A stretch of 64,000 nucleotides of DNA, taken from positions 528,502 to 592,501 of the forward strand of contig NZ_CP129407.1 of the NCBI RefSeq assembly GCF_030436115.1, in the 5' to 3' direction. Source of the stretch: Borrelia sp. P9F1. Lineage in GTDB: Bacteria > Spirochaetota > Spirochaetia > Borreliales > Borreliaceae. Below are positions 36,445 through 44,557 of the stretch, in pieces (positions within the stretch are counted from its first letter, which is position 1; each line of letters starts with the position of its first letter). Under the pieces are notes generated by a model. That model saw only the letters and a program-made list of their open reading frames with translations. It ran no database searches and was not told where the DNA came from. Made by a program: the position numbers and the translations under genes.

Positions 36445-37665
36445 TTGAGTTTGCTTATTAAGAAGTCGATAGGGATTGTCGCTTGTCCTGGTGGGAGGGT
36501 GTTTGCTGGTAAAATCATTGAAGAACTCAGAAAGGTGTTTTTGCGTGCTGAAAGACAGGTTGTTGAAAAAATTTCTAAAACTTCTAGCTGTTTGAAAGAA
36601 GATATTTTAAAGCTTGAGGGAATTTTGCCTCCTTTTTTGGAAGGGCTTGAATTTTCTAACATAGGGGTTGATGAGGATATGGCAATTCCTGTAAAGTTCG
36701 TCAAATTTGCCAATGGTGAATTTAAGTCGGAGATTTTAAAGACCATAAGAGATAAAGATATTTTTATTGTTCAGGATGTTTCTAACACTTTTCCAGTTGA
36801 TGTAAATGGAAATGAAAAAGTAGTCATGACAATCAATGACCATATGATGAATTTAATGACCACAGTAGATGCGTGTATTCAAGCTAAAGCCAATTCTGTA
36901 AGTGTTATTGTTCCTTCTTATCCTTACTCAAGACAGGATAAAAAGCACTCAAGAGAGGGATTAACGGCAAGTCTCTTTGGGAGATTTTTAGAAGAGTTGG
37001 GAGTTAAACATATTTTAACGTTGGATATTCATTCAAAGGCCATTGAGAATGTTTTCAGAAGATCATATTTTGAAAATTTGAATGTATCTTATGAAATTTT
37101 TGAAGTTTTAGCTGAGTTGATAGACATTAAGGATTTAAATTTGGTGGTTGTTTCTCCTGATACAGGTGCTGTTAATAGAAATAAATTTTTCGCGTCTAGC
37201 CTTAAGAGGCCTTTGGCTTTGCTTTACAAGGAGAGAGATTATTCAAGGGTAGTTCATAGTGTTAGTGACTCTAACATATCTGTTACTAAACTCTTAGGAG
37301 ATGTTGAAGGTAAGAACGTTTTTATGAGCGATGACATGTTGGCCACTGGTGGAACTTTCATTAAGGCTGTGAAATTACTCAAAAGCATGGGAGCTAAGAA
37401 GATCATATGCGCAATAAGCTTGCCGTTTTTTAATGGGGATGCGATTAAATATTTTGATAAAGCTTATGAAGAAGGATATTTTTACAAGATCATAGGGACA
37501 AATGCGGTTTATCATGATTCTGAACTTATAAATAAACCTTGGTATCGCGAAGCTAATGTTGCGCATATTTTTGCGGGCGCAATTTTTGCAATTCACAACA
37601 GAATCAGTTTACAAAAAATTCTAGACAGAAGCGATGATATTCAAAATTTAATTTCTAAGAGATAA
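36445..37665 (+). CDS. prs: Ribose-phosphate pyrophosphokinase (PRPP synthetase), long divergent form
   Basis: Makes PRPP from ribose 5-phosphate and ATP, feeding nucleotide salvage. 406 residues, against ~315 usually. Landmarks: KFANGEFKSEI, VPSYPYSRQDKKHSREG (ATP/catalytic region), HILTLDIHSKAIENVF, VVVSPDTGAVNRNKFF and the PRPP loop FMSDDMLATGGTFIKA. In the loop the second conserved Asp (usual DDIIDTGGT) is Ala, and there are insertions in the N-terminal half. TTG start with AGGAG about ten bases upstream. xylB follows after 4 bases. Confidence 0.92.
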   Translation: MSLLIKKSIGIVACPGGRVFAGKIIEELRKVFLRAERQVVEKISKTSSCLKEDILKLEGILPPFLEGLEFSNIGVDEDMAIPVKFVKFANGEFKSEILKTIRDKDIFIVQDVSNTFPVDVNGNEKVVMTINDHMMNLMTTVDACIQAKANSVSVIVPSYPYSRQDKKHSREGLTASLFGRFLEELGVKHILTLDIHSKAIENVFRRSYFENLNVSYEIFEVLAELIDIKDLNLVVVSPDTGAVNRNKFFASSLKRPLALLYKERDYSRVVHSVSDSNISVTKLLGDVEGKNVFMSDDMLATGGTFIKAVKLLKSMGAKKIICAISLPFFNGDAIKYFDKAYEEGYFYKIIGTNAVYHDSELINKPWYREANVAHIFAGAIFAIHNRISLQKILDRSDDIQNLISKR

Positions 37666-37669
37666 TTTT

Positions 37670-39031
37670 ATGGACGTGCTAAGTATTGATATTGGTACTA
37701 GTACTTTAAAATCTGCTTTGATCAATTCTCATGATGGAGTTCTAGAAAGTTTTGACGTAAGTTATTTTGATTATTTCGTTGTTGATTTTAGAGATTTTGA
37801 TTACAAAATATGGATTTTTGCTTTAAAAAGGGTTTTTTCTAATTTCAGAGGCAGGAATGTAGATTGCATTTCTATCAGTGGCATCTCTCCATGTTTAATA
37901 ACTCTTGATTCAAATTTGACTCCTTTGGAGGTTCTACATTGGAATTCTTCTAAGGTATTCGGTGGTTTTAGGGGTAAGTCGGCTTTCTTGCCGTTTGTCC
38001 TGAGCACATGTGAGAGGGGAATTTATGACGAAGTGAAGTATTTCGTGTCTTGTTTTGAGTATTTTATTTATTTACTTACAGGTAATCTTATTACAAGCTA
38101 TCCTAGTTCAGCTTATATGCCTTTTATCTGGAGTGATGTTGAGGTAAGAGAATACAATCTCGATAAAAATAAATTTCCTCCTTTCTTAAGAATGGGGGAG
38201 AGCGCTGGAAGAGTTACTAATAGTGCTAGTGTTGAATTTGGGATCAAGGGTGGAGTAGAGGTAATTAATGCTGGGATGGATTATTTAAGTGTTCTTGTGG
38301 GGAGTGGAGCTTTTTCCCCTGGAATTTTGTCAAATAGAACAGGGACAAGTGAAGGTTTTAATTTAGTTTCAGACGAACAGTTTGAGGGTCTTTCTTTGCA
38401 GTATCCTTATTTTTTGGATGATTTATTCGTTATTGGAAGAATAGTTCCTTCCGGGTATTTAATGCAGATGCTTAAGGATAGATTTTTTCATAGGACGAAA
38501 TCTTTTGGAGAGTTTTTTGAAGAAATATCTAGGGTAGATGTGGAGGACGTCTACTTTTATAGAAGCAAGAAAGAGGTTTTTCCCGATCATATTTTAGTGG
38601 ATGTACAAATAAAGGAAGATTTAAGCAAAGGTATTTTGGGGAGGGCAGATGATCCTTTACAAATAGGTGTTGCAATACTTGAATCTTCTTATTTTGCATT
38701 TTATAACAGACTCTTGCAGTTTAAATCTTTGGAAAAGAAGGTGTTGGATATTTTTTTGAGTGGATCTAATTCAGATAATTTATTTTTAAATGAGCTAAAA
38801 GCTAATATTATTGGCAGGGATTTAAAGATTTTTGAATTTAAGCATTCAGAAATTATAGGTAATGCGATTTTGGCTTTTTGTCGTTTAAAAGAGTTTGAAA
38901 GCCTAGAAAAAGCATTTAAAAAGCTTTCTAAACTTGGGAGAGTCGTACCATGCAATACCAGTGTTCATGGCATTTATGTAGAGAAATATCAAAAGTATGT
39001 TTCTAATTTTGACTTATTTGTTAATAGTTAA
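37670..39031 (+). CDS. xylB: FGGY-family sugar kinase, xylulokinase-like
   Basis: 453 residues, ASKHA fold. DIGTSTLKSALIN is the phosphate-1 motif; the catalytic Asp lies in INAGMDYLSVLVGSGA; RTGTSEGFN is the second phosphate motif. Annotated as xylulokinase in Lyme Borrelia, as I recall, but no xylose isomerase is in view and the protein is short for the family (usually ~480-500), so the sugar is uncertain. Coupled to prs (4-base gap), it may feed pentose phosphates towards PRPP (inference). Its 3' end overlaps the convergent SPOR gene by 18 bases. Confidence 0.82.
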   Translation: MDVLSIDIGTSTLKSALINSHDGVLESFDVSYFDYFVVDFRDFDYKIWIFALKRVFSNFRGRNVDCISISGISPCLITLDSNLTPLEVLHWNSSKVFGGFRGKSAFLPFVLSTCERGIYDEVKYFVSCFEYFIYLLTGNLITSYPSSAYMPFIWSDVEVREYNLDKNKFPPFLRMGESAGRVTNSASVEFGIKGGVEVINAGMDYLSVLVGSGAFSPGILSNRTGTSEGFNLVSDEQFEGLSLQYPYFLDDLFVIGRIVPSGYLMQMLKDRFFHRTKSFGEFFEEISRVDVEDVYFYRSKKEVFPDHILVDVQIKEDLSKGILGRADDPLQIGVAILESSYFAFYNRLLQFKSLEKKVLDIFLSGSNSDNLFLNELKANIIGRDLKIFEFKHSEIIGNAILAFCRLKEFESLEKAFKKLSKLGRVVPCNTSVHGIYVEKYQKYVSNFDLFVNS

Positions 39032-39679
39032 GATATAGGCATCTTTGAATGAATTTGATGCTGATATTTTCCTCAGATCTGATTTGGCTTCCGATATGGT
39101 TTTGTAAGGTCCAGATCTGACGCGGTAGATATCTTTCTCATTTATTGTCGCTGAATAGATTTTTGCATTTACTCTGTATTTCATTAGTTCCTGAATATTA
39201 TTATCAGCGGCAATTGGGTCCGACAGTGATGCAAATTGTATGTAGTACTCTTTATTAGGGTCGTATTTATTTTCAGATTTGTTGTGAGCTTGCCTTTTTG
39301 TCTTTGCAATAGTTTTTGGGTTTTGGGGTGGATCCTTCGTGTGTTTTTTGGGTATGTCTTGCTGTCTTATGACCCGTAGTTCTTTTCCACTACTGATACT
39401 GCTATTTAAACTTTTATCTTTTTTAAGATCTTTTGTAAGATCAATTATAATTTCATTTGCATTGTCAGTTATTTTTAATGTTTCCTCAGTATTTTCATTT
39501 TCCGTAGCTTTTTTTTCTTCTGTCTCTTGTAAAACAATATTTTTGCTTGCGATGTCAGAGGCTAGATTTTTGTTTGGAAAGAAAACAATTATTCCAAGGA
39601 ATATTATTGTACAAACGGCTATAATCGAAGTAAGTGCTACCAAAAAGCCTTTGTTGTTACTCTCATGTAAATCTTTCAT
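39014..39679 (-). CDS. SPOR-domain membrane protein
   Basis: 221 residues. A short cytoplasmic N terminus, one transmembrane helix (FLVALTSIIAVCTIIFLGII), a ~100-residue charged, low-complexity linker, then a C-terminal SPOR domain (YYIQFASLSDPIAADNNIQE and YRVRSGPYKTISEAKSDL). SPOR domains bind peptidoglycan strands stripped of side peptides at the division site, so this is a likely FtsN/DedD-type division protein. ATG at 39679. It overlaps the coaE end by 17 bases and is last in the leftward cheY-fliS-polA-coaE run. Confidence 0.88.
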   Translation of the reverse strand: MKDLHESNNKGFLVALTSIIAVCTIIFLGIIVFFPNKNLASDIASKNIVLQETEEKKATENENTEETLKITDNANEIIIDLTKDLKKDKSLNSSISSGKELRVIRQQDIPKKHTKDPPQNPKTIAKTKRQAHNKSENKYDPNKEYYIQFASLSDPIAADNNIQELMKYRVNAKIYSATINEKDIYRVRSGPYKTISEAKSDLRKISASNSFKDAYILTINK

Positions 39680-40274
39680 TCACTACCTCTTTCATTTTTG
39701 TATCAATTTCTTTTTTCAAACAATCATAACTCCCATTGTTAATTATATTTATTATTTTTAGATTTAGAATATTTTTATTGAAAAAAATACATTTTTGCCA
39801 CTTAAGGATGTTTGTAATCAATTTATCATCTAAGTTTCGATTTAACTTTAGTCTTGCTTTTATCACAGCATTGCTTGCTTTTATTACAAATATATATCTA
39901 CAGAATTGCTCAAGATTTAATTTAAAAAGCAATGCAGCGTTTATTATTACTTTATCAAATGGACCCTTCAATACTTTGCCTTCTATTTCTTTTTGTATAA
40001 GGGGATGTGTTATCGATTCTAACTTATCCAGTTTTGCTTTGTCACTGAAAACAATTTCCCTAAGTTTTAATCTTTCTATTTCATTCTCATTATTCAATAT
40101 TTTTTTACCAAAGACTTCTACTATTCGATCTTTCCTCTTGTATAGTGCTGTGTGTCCAATTTTATCCACATCTATTTCGTAATACCCATATCCACTTGTA
40201 ATTATTTTTGAAACAGTATCTTTCCCAGTTGCTATTCTGCCGGTTATGCCAATTATGGATGCATTTCTCCCCAT
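39663..40274 (-). CDS. coaE: Dephospho-CoA kinase
   Basis: Last step of CoA synthesis: phosphorylates the ribose 3'-OH of dephospho-CoA. 203 residues. The P-loop is GITGRIATGKDTVSKII, followed by YEIDVDKIGHTALYK (usual DADxxAH region), THPLIQKEIEG and the lid region. In the P-loop, GRIATGKDT replaces the commoner GGIGSGKST, but the Lys is kept. It overlaps polA by 22 bases, in a different frame. Confidence 0.9.
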   Translation of the reverse strand: MGRNASIIGITGRIATGKDTVSKIITSGYGYYEIDVDKIGHTALYKRKDRIVEVFGKKILNNENEIERLKLREIVFSDKAKLDKLESITHPLIQKEIEGKVLKGPFDKVIINAALLFKLNLEQFCRYIFVIKASNAVIKARLKLNRNLDDKLITNILKWQKCIFFNKNILNLKIINIINNGSYDCLKKEIDTKMKEVVNERFT

Positions 40275-43021
40275 GATTTTCCGGTTTCAATATTTGAGTT
40301 TAAAGGAAGCCTTAAGGGATAAGCATTTTCCATCATTTCTTTGATTATTTTCGTTGCTTCTTCACATTCTTGTTCAGGAGATTCAACCAGCATCTCATCG
40401 TGAACTTGTAAAAGTATCTTTGACTTCAACTTTCTAAGCTTAAATTCATCATAAACTTTAATCATTGCAATTTTCATTATGTCGGCTGCGCTTCCCTGAA
40501 TTGTACTGTTTATGGCTATTCGCTCGGCACTTGATCTTTCCGTGTAATTCTGGCTATTAATTTCTTTAATATACCTTCTTCTCTTTAAAAGAGTTTCACT
40601 ATATCCATTTTTTCTTACAAAATTTATCTGGTTCGTCATAAAAGTTTCTATTTTGGAGTAAAGATTAAAATAAGAATCAATAAATTTCTTAGCCTCTTCT
40701 CGTGAAATTGATAAATCTTTTGCAAGTCTAAAATCTGACATTCTATAAATTATTCCAAAATTAATTGATTTTGCCATCCTTCTCATTGGGGGAGTTACCT
40801 TGTCTTTCTCTACTTTAAAAAGTTTTGATGCTGTTTCTGTGTGGATGTCTTTCTTGCTTTTGAAAGCTTCGATTAAATTTTCATCTTCGGAAAGATGTGC
40901 TAGTATTGCAAGTTCAATTTGTGAGTAGTCACCAGAGATAAAAATATTTCCTTTATCCGGCTTGAATGCCTTCCTTATTTTACGCCCTCTCTCATCCTTA
41001 ATCGGAATGTTTTGTAAGTTAGGTGATGTGCTTGAAATTCTTCCCGTTGCCGTTCTTATTTGTAAAAAATTGGTGTGTATTTTATTTGTTTTTTTATTAA
41101 TAAAATCTATTAAAATATCTGTGTATGTACTTTTTAACTTTACAAGCTGTCTGTGTTGTATGATCTTTTCTATAACAGCATGTTGAGATTTTACTGCTTC
41201 TAGTAATCTAATTTCTGTTGAGTCTTGCTTAGCATCTTCGGGTATACTTAGATTCAATTTTTCAAATAAGACTTCATGTAGCTGCTTTGTTGAATTTAAG
41301 TTAAATTCGATACCTATGCTTTCAATTATTTCGTTCTCAATTAATTTTAATTCTTTATCAAGTTCACAGCTGTACTGTCTTAAATAATCTCTGTCAACAT
41401 AGATGCCATTTTCTTCCATATCTGTAATAACTACACTAAATGGCATTTCTACCTCCATCATCAAGCTTTCAAGATTATCCTCTTTAAGCTTCTTTTTAAA
41501 GATGTTAAACAACCTAAAAGTGATATCGGCATCCTCGGCAGAGTAATTGGACACTATTTCAAGCGGCACACTCCTTAAGGTGCTATTTTTTTCAACTATT
41601 TCTTCGTATGTGATGTTCTTATGCATTAAATACTTTTCTGCTAAAAAATCCAGAGACACTCTTGTGTTTGAGTCAATAACATAAGCTGCTATCATTGTAT
41701 CGAAGTGGGGAGGAATAGGGTTAAACCCATTATATTTAAGTATTTTATAGTCGAATTTATAATTTTGGCCAATTAGCATGGGCTCCGTTTTAAAAAACTC
41801 ATTAAATTTTTGTACTATATACTCTTTTTCAATAAATTTTTTTTCTTTATTGTCTATTGGAATGTAATAACCTTCAAATTCTTTGAATGCAACAGATATT
41901 CCAATTATTTTGGCTTCATAAGCATTAAAAGAGGTTGCTTCTGTGTCTATTGCCACATACCGTTCTGTTTTTAGTTTTTCCATTAATGAGTCAAGTTGTT
42001 CTTTAGTCAGTATTGTCTCATATTTGGTATTTTCTTCTTGTATTGTCCTTAAATTACTTGAATATGGCATTATTGTATTTAAAATATCTCTGTCTGCTTG
42101 ATTGATAATTGGTATATTTTTTTCAAAGATTGACTTTTGTGTTTGGTTTATGGATGTCTTCTTTAAGATATCTTTCTTGTAAGATTTAATCAATTTTATG
42201 GCAGAGTGCTCTTCAAACAGTTCAATAACATCCTCTTTAAAATTTCCTAGTTTAAATTTTTCAAGATCAGGCAACTCTAGATCTTCCACAAGACTGACAA
42301 GTTCATAGCTTAAGAAAGCATTTTCTTTCTCTCTTGTCAAAATTTCCCTGTATCTTTTGTTAATAGAATCTATATTTTCGTATATCTCATTTAGTGTTTT
42401 AAATTCACTCAGTAGCTTAGCAGCTCCCTTTTCTCCAATTCCTTTAACGCCCGGTATGTTGTCTGATCTGTCTCCAACAATGGATAAATAATCTTTTATT
42501 TGAGAACTATCTACTGCAAATTTTTTTCTCACATAAGCACTATCCATTTCTACAAAGTTGCCATTTTCGAGTTTAAGTATTTTAGTCTCATCTGACATCA
42601 TTTGTAGTAAATCTTTGTCTGGAGATATGATATAAGTTAAATAATTACTCAATTTTGCTTTTCTTGCAAAACTGGCAATAAGATCATCAGCCTCATATCC
42701 CTGCATCTCAAAAATTGGAATATTTGCCTTTATTAGTCCTTCTTTTATCCAGTAGATTTGGGGTATTAAATCATCAGGAGGGACGTCTCTTGTTGATTTG
42801 TATTCTGGATATTTTTCTTTTCTAAAAGTTTGCGTCTCCGAATCAAAAGTTACAACTAAGCTTTCTGGATTTTTTTCTTTAATGATGAAGAAAAGAGTTT
42901 TAAAAAATCCAAAAAATGCATTGACGTTTTCTCCCCTTCTGTTAAGCAAAGGATTCCCTTTCATTACATGATAATTTCTAAATATTATATTTAAAGCATC
43001 AATGAGATAGATTGTCTTCAT
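40253..43021 (-). CDS. polA: DNA polymerase I
   Basis: Repair and Okazaki-fragment processing. 922 residues with three intact domains. The 5' nuclease (1-290) has GYEADDLIASF, SPDKDLLQMM and GDRSDNIPGVKGIGEKGA. The 3'-5' exonuclease has VAIDTEATSF, IGQNYKFDYKIL and NYSAEDADITF, so proofreading residues look complete. The polymerase has motif A GDYSQIELAILAHLSED, motif B RRMAKSINFGIIYRMSDF and motif C LLQVHDEMLVE. Motif A has Ala where Arg is near-invariant after DYSQIEL, and motif B has Arg instead of Gly after IIY. ATG start overlaps the upstream stop (ATGA). Confidence 0.97.
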   Translation of the reverse strand: MKTIYLIDALNIIFRNYHVMKGNPLLNRRGENVNAFFGFFKTLFFIIKEKNPESLVVTFDSETQTFRKEKYPEYKSTRDVPPDDLIPQIYWIKEGLIKANIPIFEMQGYEADDLIASFARKAKLSNYLTYIISPDKDLLQMMSDETKILKLENGNFVEMDSAYVRKKFAVDSSQIKDYLSIVGDRSDNIPGVKGIGEKGAAKLLSEFKTLNEIYENIDSINKRYREILTREKENAFLSYELVSLVEDLELPDLEKFKLGNFKEDVIELFEEHSAIKLIKSYKKDILKKTSINQTQKSIFEKNIPIINQADRDILNTIMPYSSNLRTIQEENTKYETILTKEQLDSLMEKLKTERYVAIDTEATSFNAYEAKIIGISVAFKEFEGYYIPIDNKEKKFIEKEYIVQKFNEFFKTEPMLIGQNYKFDYKILKYNGFNPIPPHFDTMIAAYVIDSNTRVSLDFLAEKYLMHKNITYEEIVEKNSTLRSVPLEIVSNYSAEDADITFRLFNIFKKKLKEDNLESLMMEVEMPFSVVITDMEENGIYVDRDYLRQYSCELDKELKLIENEIIESIGIEFNLNSTKQLHEVLFEKLNLSIPEDAKQDSTEIRLLEAVKSQHAVIEKIIQHRQLVKLKSTYTDILIDFINKKTNKIHTNFLQIRTATGRISSTSPNLQNIPIKDERGRKIRKAFKPDKGNIFISGDYSQIELAILAHLSEDENLIEAFKSKKDIHTETASKLFKVEKDKVTPPMRRMAKSINFGIIYRMSDFRLAKDLSISREEAKKFIDSYFNLYSKIETFMTNQINFVRKNGYSETLLKRRRYIKEINSQNYTERSSAERIAINSTIQGSAADIMKIAMIKVYDEFKLRKLKSKILLQVHDEMLVESPEQECEEATKIIKEMMENAYPLRLPLNSNIETGKSWGEMHP

Positions 43022-43401
43022 ATCTTAACATCTACTAAAACTGGATTATTGTCTCTAAAGGGATATTTAGAGAAGATTGTCTTTGGTATTGTTGATTTTT
43101 GTTCATAAAGTTCCCTCATAGTTTTGTATGAATTTTGATACATCACGCACATTTCTTCTTTAAGAAAATTGACCTCTTCGATTAATGTTTCAATTTCTTT
43201 TTTTGTCCTGTCCTGTCCCTCTAGCCATGAACTTATAGTGATATAATAGCCGCTGATGGAAGCCAAGATTAAATCTTTTCTAGGGTTTGTGAAGTCTAAT
43301 ATACTAATTACTCCTCTGTCGATACTCTCATTTTCAAACTCCAAAATGGCTTTTAACTTTTTAAACTCAATTACTAAGCCTTGCAAATACCTTTCTAACA
43401 T
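43018..43401 (-). CDS. Possible FlgN-like flagellar chaperone
   Basis: 127 residues, all helical: LERYLQGLVIEFKKLKAILE, then a coiled coil (KKEIETLIEEVNFLKEEMCV) and a basic tail ending DNNPVLVDVKI. Size, helical character and position next to fliS fit a FlgN-type export chaperone for hook-associated proteins, but there is no diagnostic motif, so this is inference. It starts four bases after fliS and overlaps polA by four bases. Confidence 0.5.
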   Translation of the reverse strand: MLERYLQGLVIEFKKLKAILEFENESIDRGVISILDFTNPRKDLILASISGYYITISSWLEGQDRTKKEIETLIEEVNFLKEEMCVMYQNSYKTMRELYEQKSTIPKTIFSKYPFRDNNPVLVDVKI

Positions 43402-43405
43402 TTGG

Positions 43406-43825
43406 TCAACTTACAATATTGATTCCTAATTTCTTGTTGTTAGAACTGTGATCCTTATTAAGAATTTCCCGCCAGGCCATATGCAGATTTTTAAGATGCT
43501 TTATTACGCCTTGAATGTTGTCTCTTTTTTTTTCTAATATGACCCTTTCAAGTTCTTTGTTTAAAAAAGAGTATATTGAAAACAACTGCTTAGAAAAGGC
43601 TCCACCATCTTCAAAATTCAGTGTAGACATCAACTCAATGATTATGTCTTGTGCATGGTATATCCTCTCATCAGCTTTTACCGCATCCTTTAAGTCTTCT
43701 TTTTGATAAAGTTCTTCAGCAATTTCTAAATCCTGTATAGCTCTCTCATAAAGCATTACTAGTAACAAGAGAGGACTTGATGTATTAATCTGTGTTTTCT
43801 TATATATATCTTCCTTTGACGTCAA
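43406..43825 (-). CDS. fliS: Flagellin chaperone FliS
   Basis: Binds the flagellin C terminus and delivers it to the export gate. 139 residues, a four-helix bundle with family landmarks INTSSPLLLLVMLYERAIQD, ADERIYHAQDIIIELMSTL and HLKNLHMAWREIL. TTG start (codes for Met) with TAGGAGA eight bases upstream. Downstream of cheY, 10 bases apart. Confidence 0.9.
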   Translation of the reverse strand: MTSKEDIYKKTQINTSSPLLLLVMLYERAIQDLEIAEELYQKEDLKDAVKADERIYHAQDIIIELMSTLNFEDGGAFSKQLFSIYSFLNKELERVILEKKRDNIQGVIKHLKNLHMAWREILNKDHSSNNKKLGINIVS

Positions 43826-43835
43826 GAATTTTCTC

Positions 43836-44216
43836 CTAATCCAACATTTTTATTTGCTCTGTTATTTGATCTTCGCTGAAGGGTTTTGTAATATAACCCT
43901 TAGCACCAAGCTCCAAAGCTTTCTTAATGAGTTCTTGCTTTCCAAGTGCTGTCACCATTAATACATTAATTTTCTTTGAAAATCTATTATTAATTTCATT
44001 CATCCTTTCAAGAGCTGTAATGCCGTCCATTCCCATCATTGTTATATCAAGAGTTATCAGATCAATCTCTTCTCGCTGTTCAAATTCTCTAACCGCTTCA
44101 AGCCCGTCCTCTGCTTCAAAAAATTCGCTAAAACCTAATTTTTTCAATATCTTGATTAGATTTTTCCTCATAAAAATAGAGTCATCAACAACTAAGGCCT
44201 TTCTGTTTCCTTCCAA
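43836..44216 (-). CDS. cheY1: Chemotaxis response regulator CheY
   Basis: Single receiver domain, 126 residues. ALVVDDSIFMRKNL holds the acidic pair, LITLDITMMGMDG the phospho-acceptor Asp, VTALGKQ the switch Thr, and GYITKPF the Lys. I chose a TTG at 44216, because CGAGGAG lies eight bases upstream; an ATG at 44243 has no ribosome site. One of several CheY paralogues known in Borrelia; gene order matches cheY1. First gene of the leftward cheY-fliS operon. Confidence 0.92.
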   Translation of the reverse strand: MEGNRKALVVDDSIFMRKNLIKILKKLGFSEFFEAEDGLEAVREFEQREEIDLITLDITMMGMDGITALERMNEINNRFSKKINVLMVTALGKQELIKKALELGAKGYITKPFSEDQITEQIKMLD

Positions 44217-44557
44217 ATTCCACTCCTCGTTTAATTTTAGCATAACAAGACATCAAAAGTAATTTCTAATACCAATTAAAGATATAATTCATAATTACCG
44301 GTTTTGTTCTTTTTTAGTTACTTTCTCTAAATTTTAAAGTCAATTTATTTATTTCTCAAGCATATAGCTTCAAAATGTATTTTAATTATTGAGTCAACCT
44401 TTTGATATTGATTTGATCTTAAACTTTTAAATTTGTTATTTTTGTGTTTGAGATAGAGTTGCTTACACTTTTATCCCATCTTTTAGAGATAAAGTACATT
44501 GTTGCATTATTTTGTTAAAATGTACCTTGAATTTTTAGTAACTTTGATGCTGAATTT
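44217..44557. other. Divergent intergenic region between cheY and ligA
   Basis: Very AT-rich, ~340 bases. It contains the leftward cheY leader, and near ligA an inverted repeat GTACATT/AATGTAC (separate entry). No RNA gene or further ORF recognised. Confidence 0.4.
44494..44525. promoter_or_regulatory. Inverted repeat upstream of ligA, possible operator
   Basis: GTACATT (44494-44500) and AATGTAC (44519-44525), a perfect 7-bp inverted repeat spaced by 18 bases. The interval ends in TAAAAT (44516-44521), a possible -10 box for ligA, whose ATG is at 44558. Confidence 0.35.
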
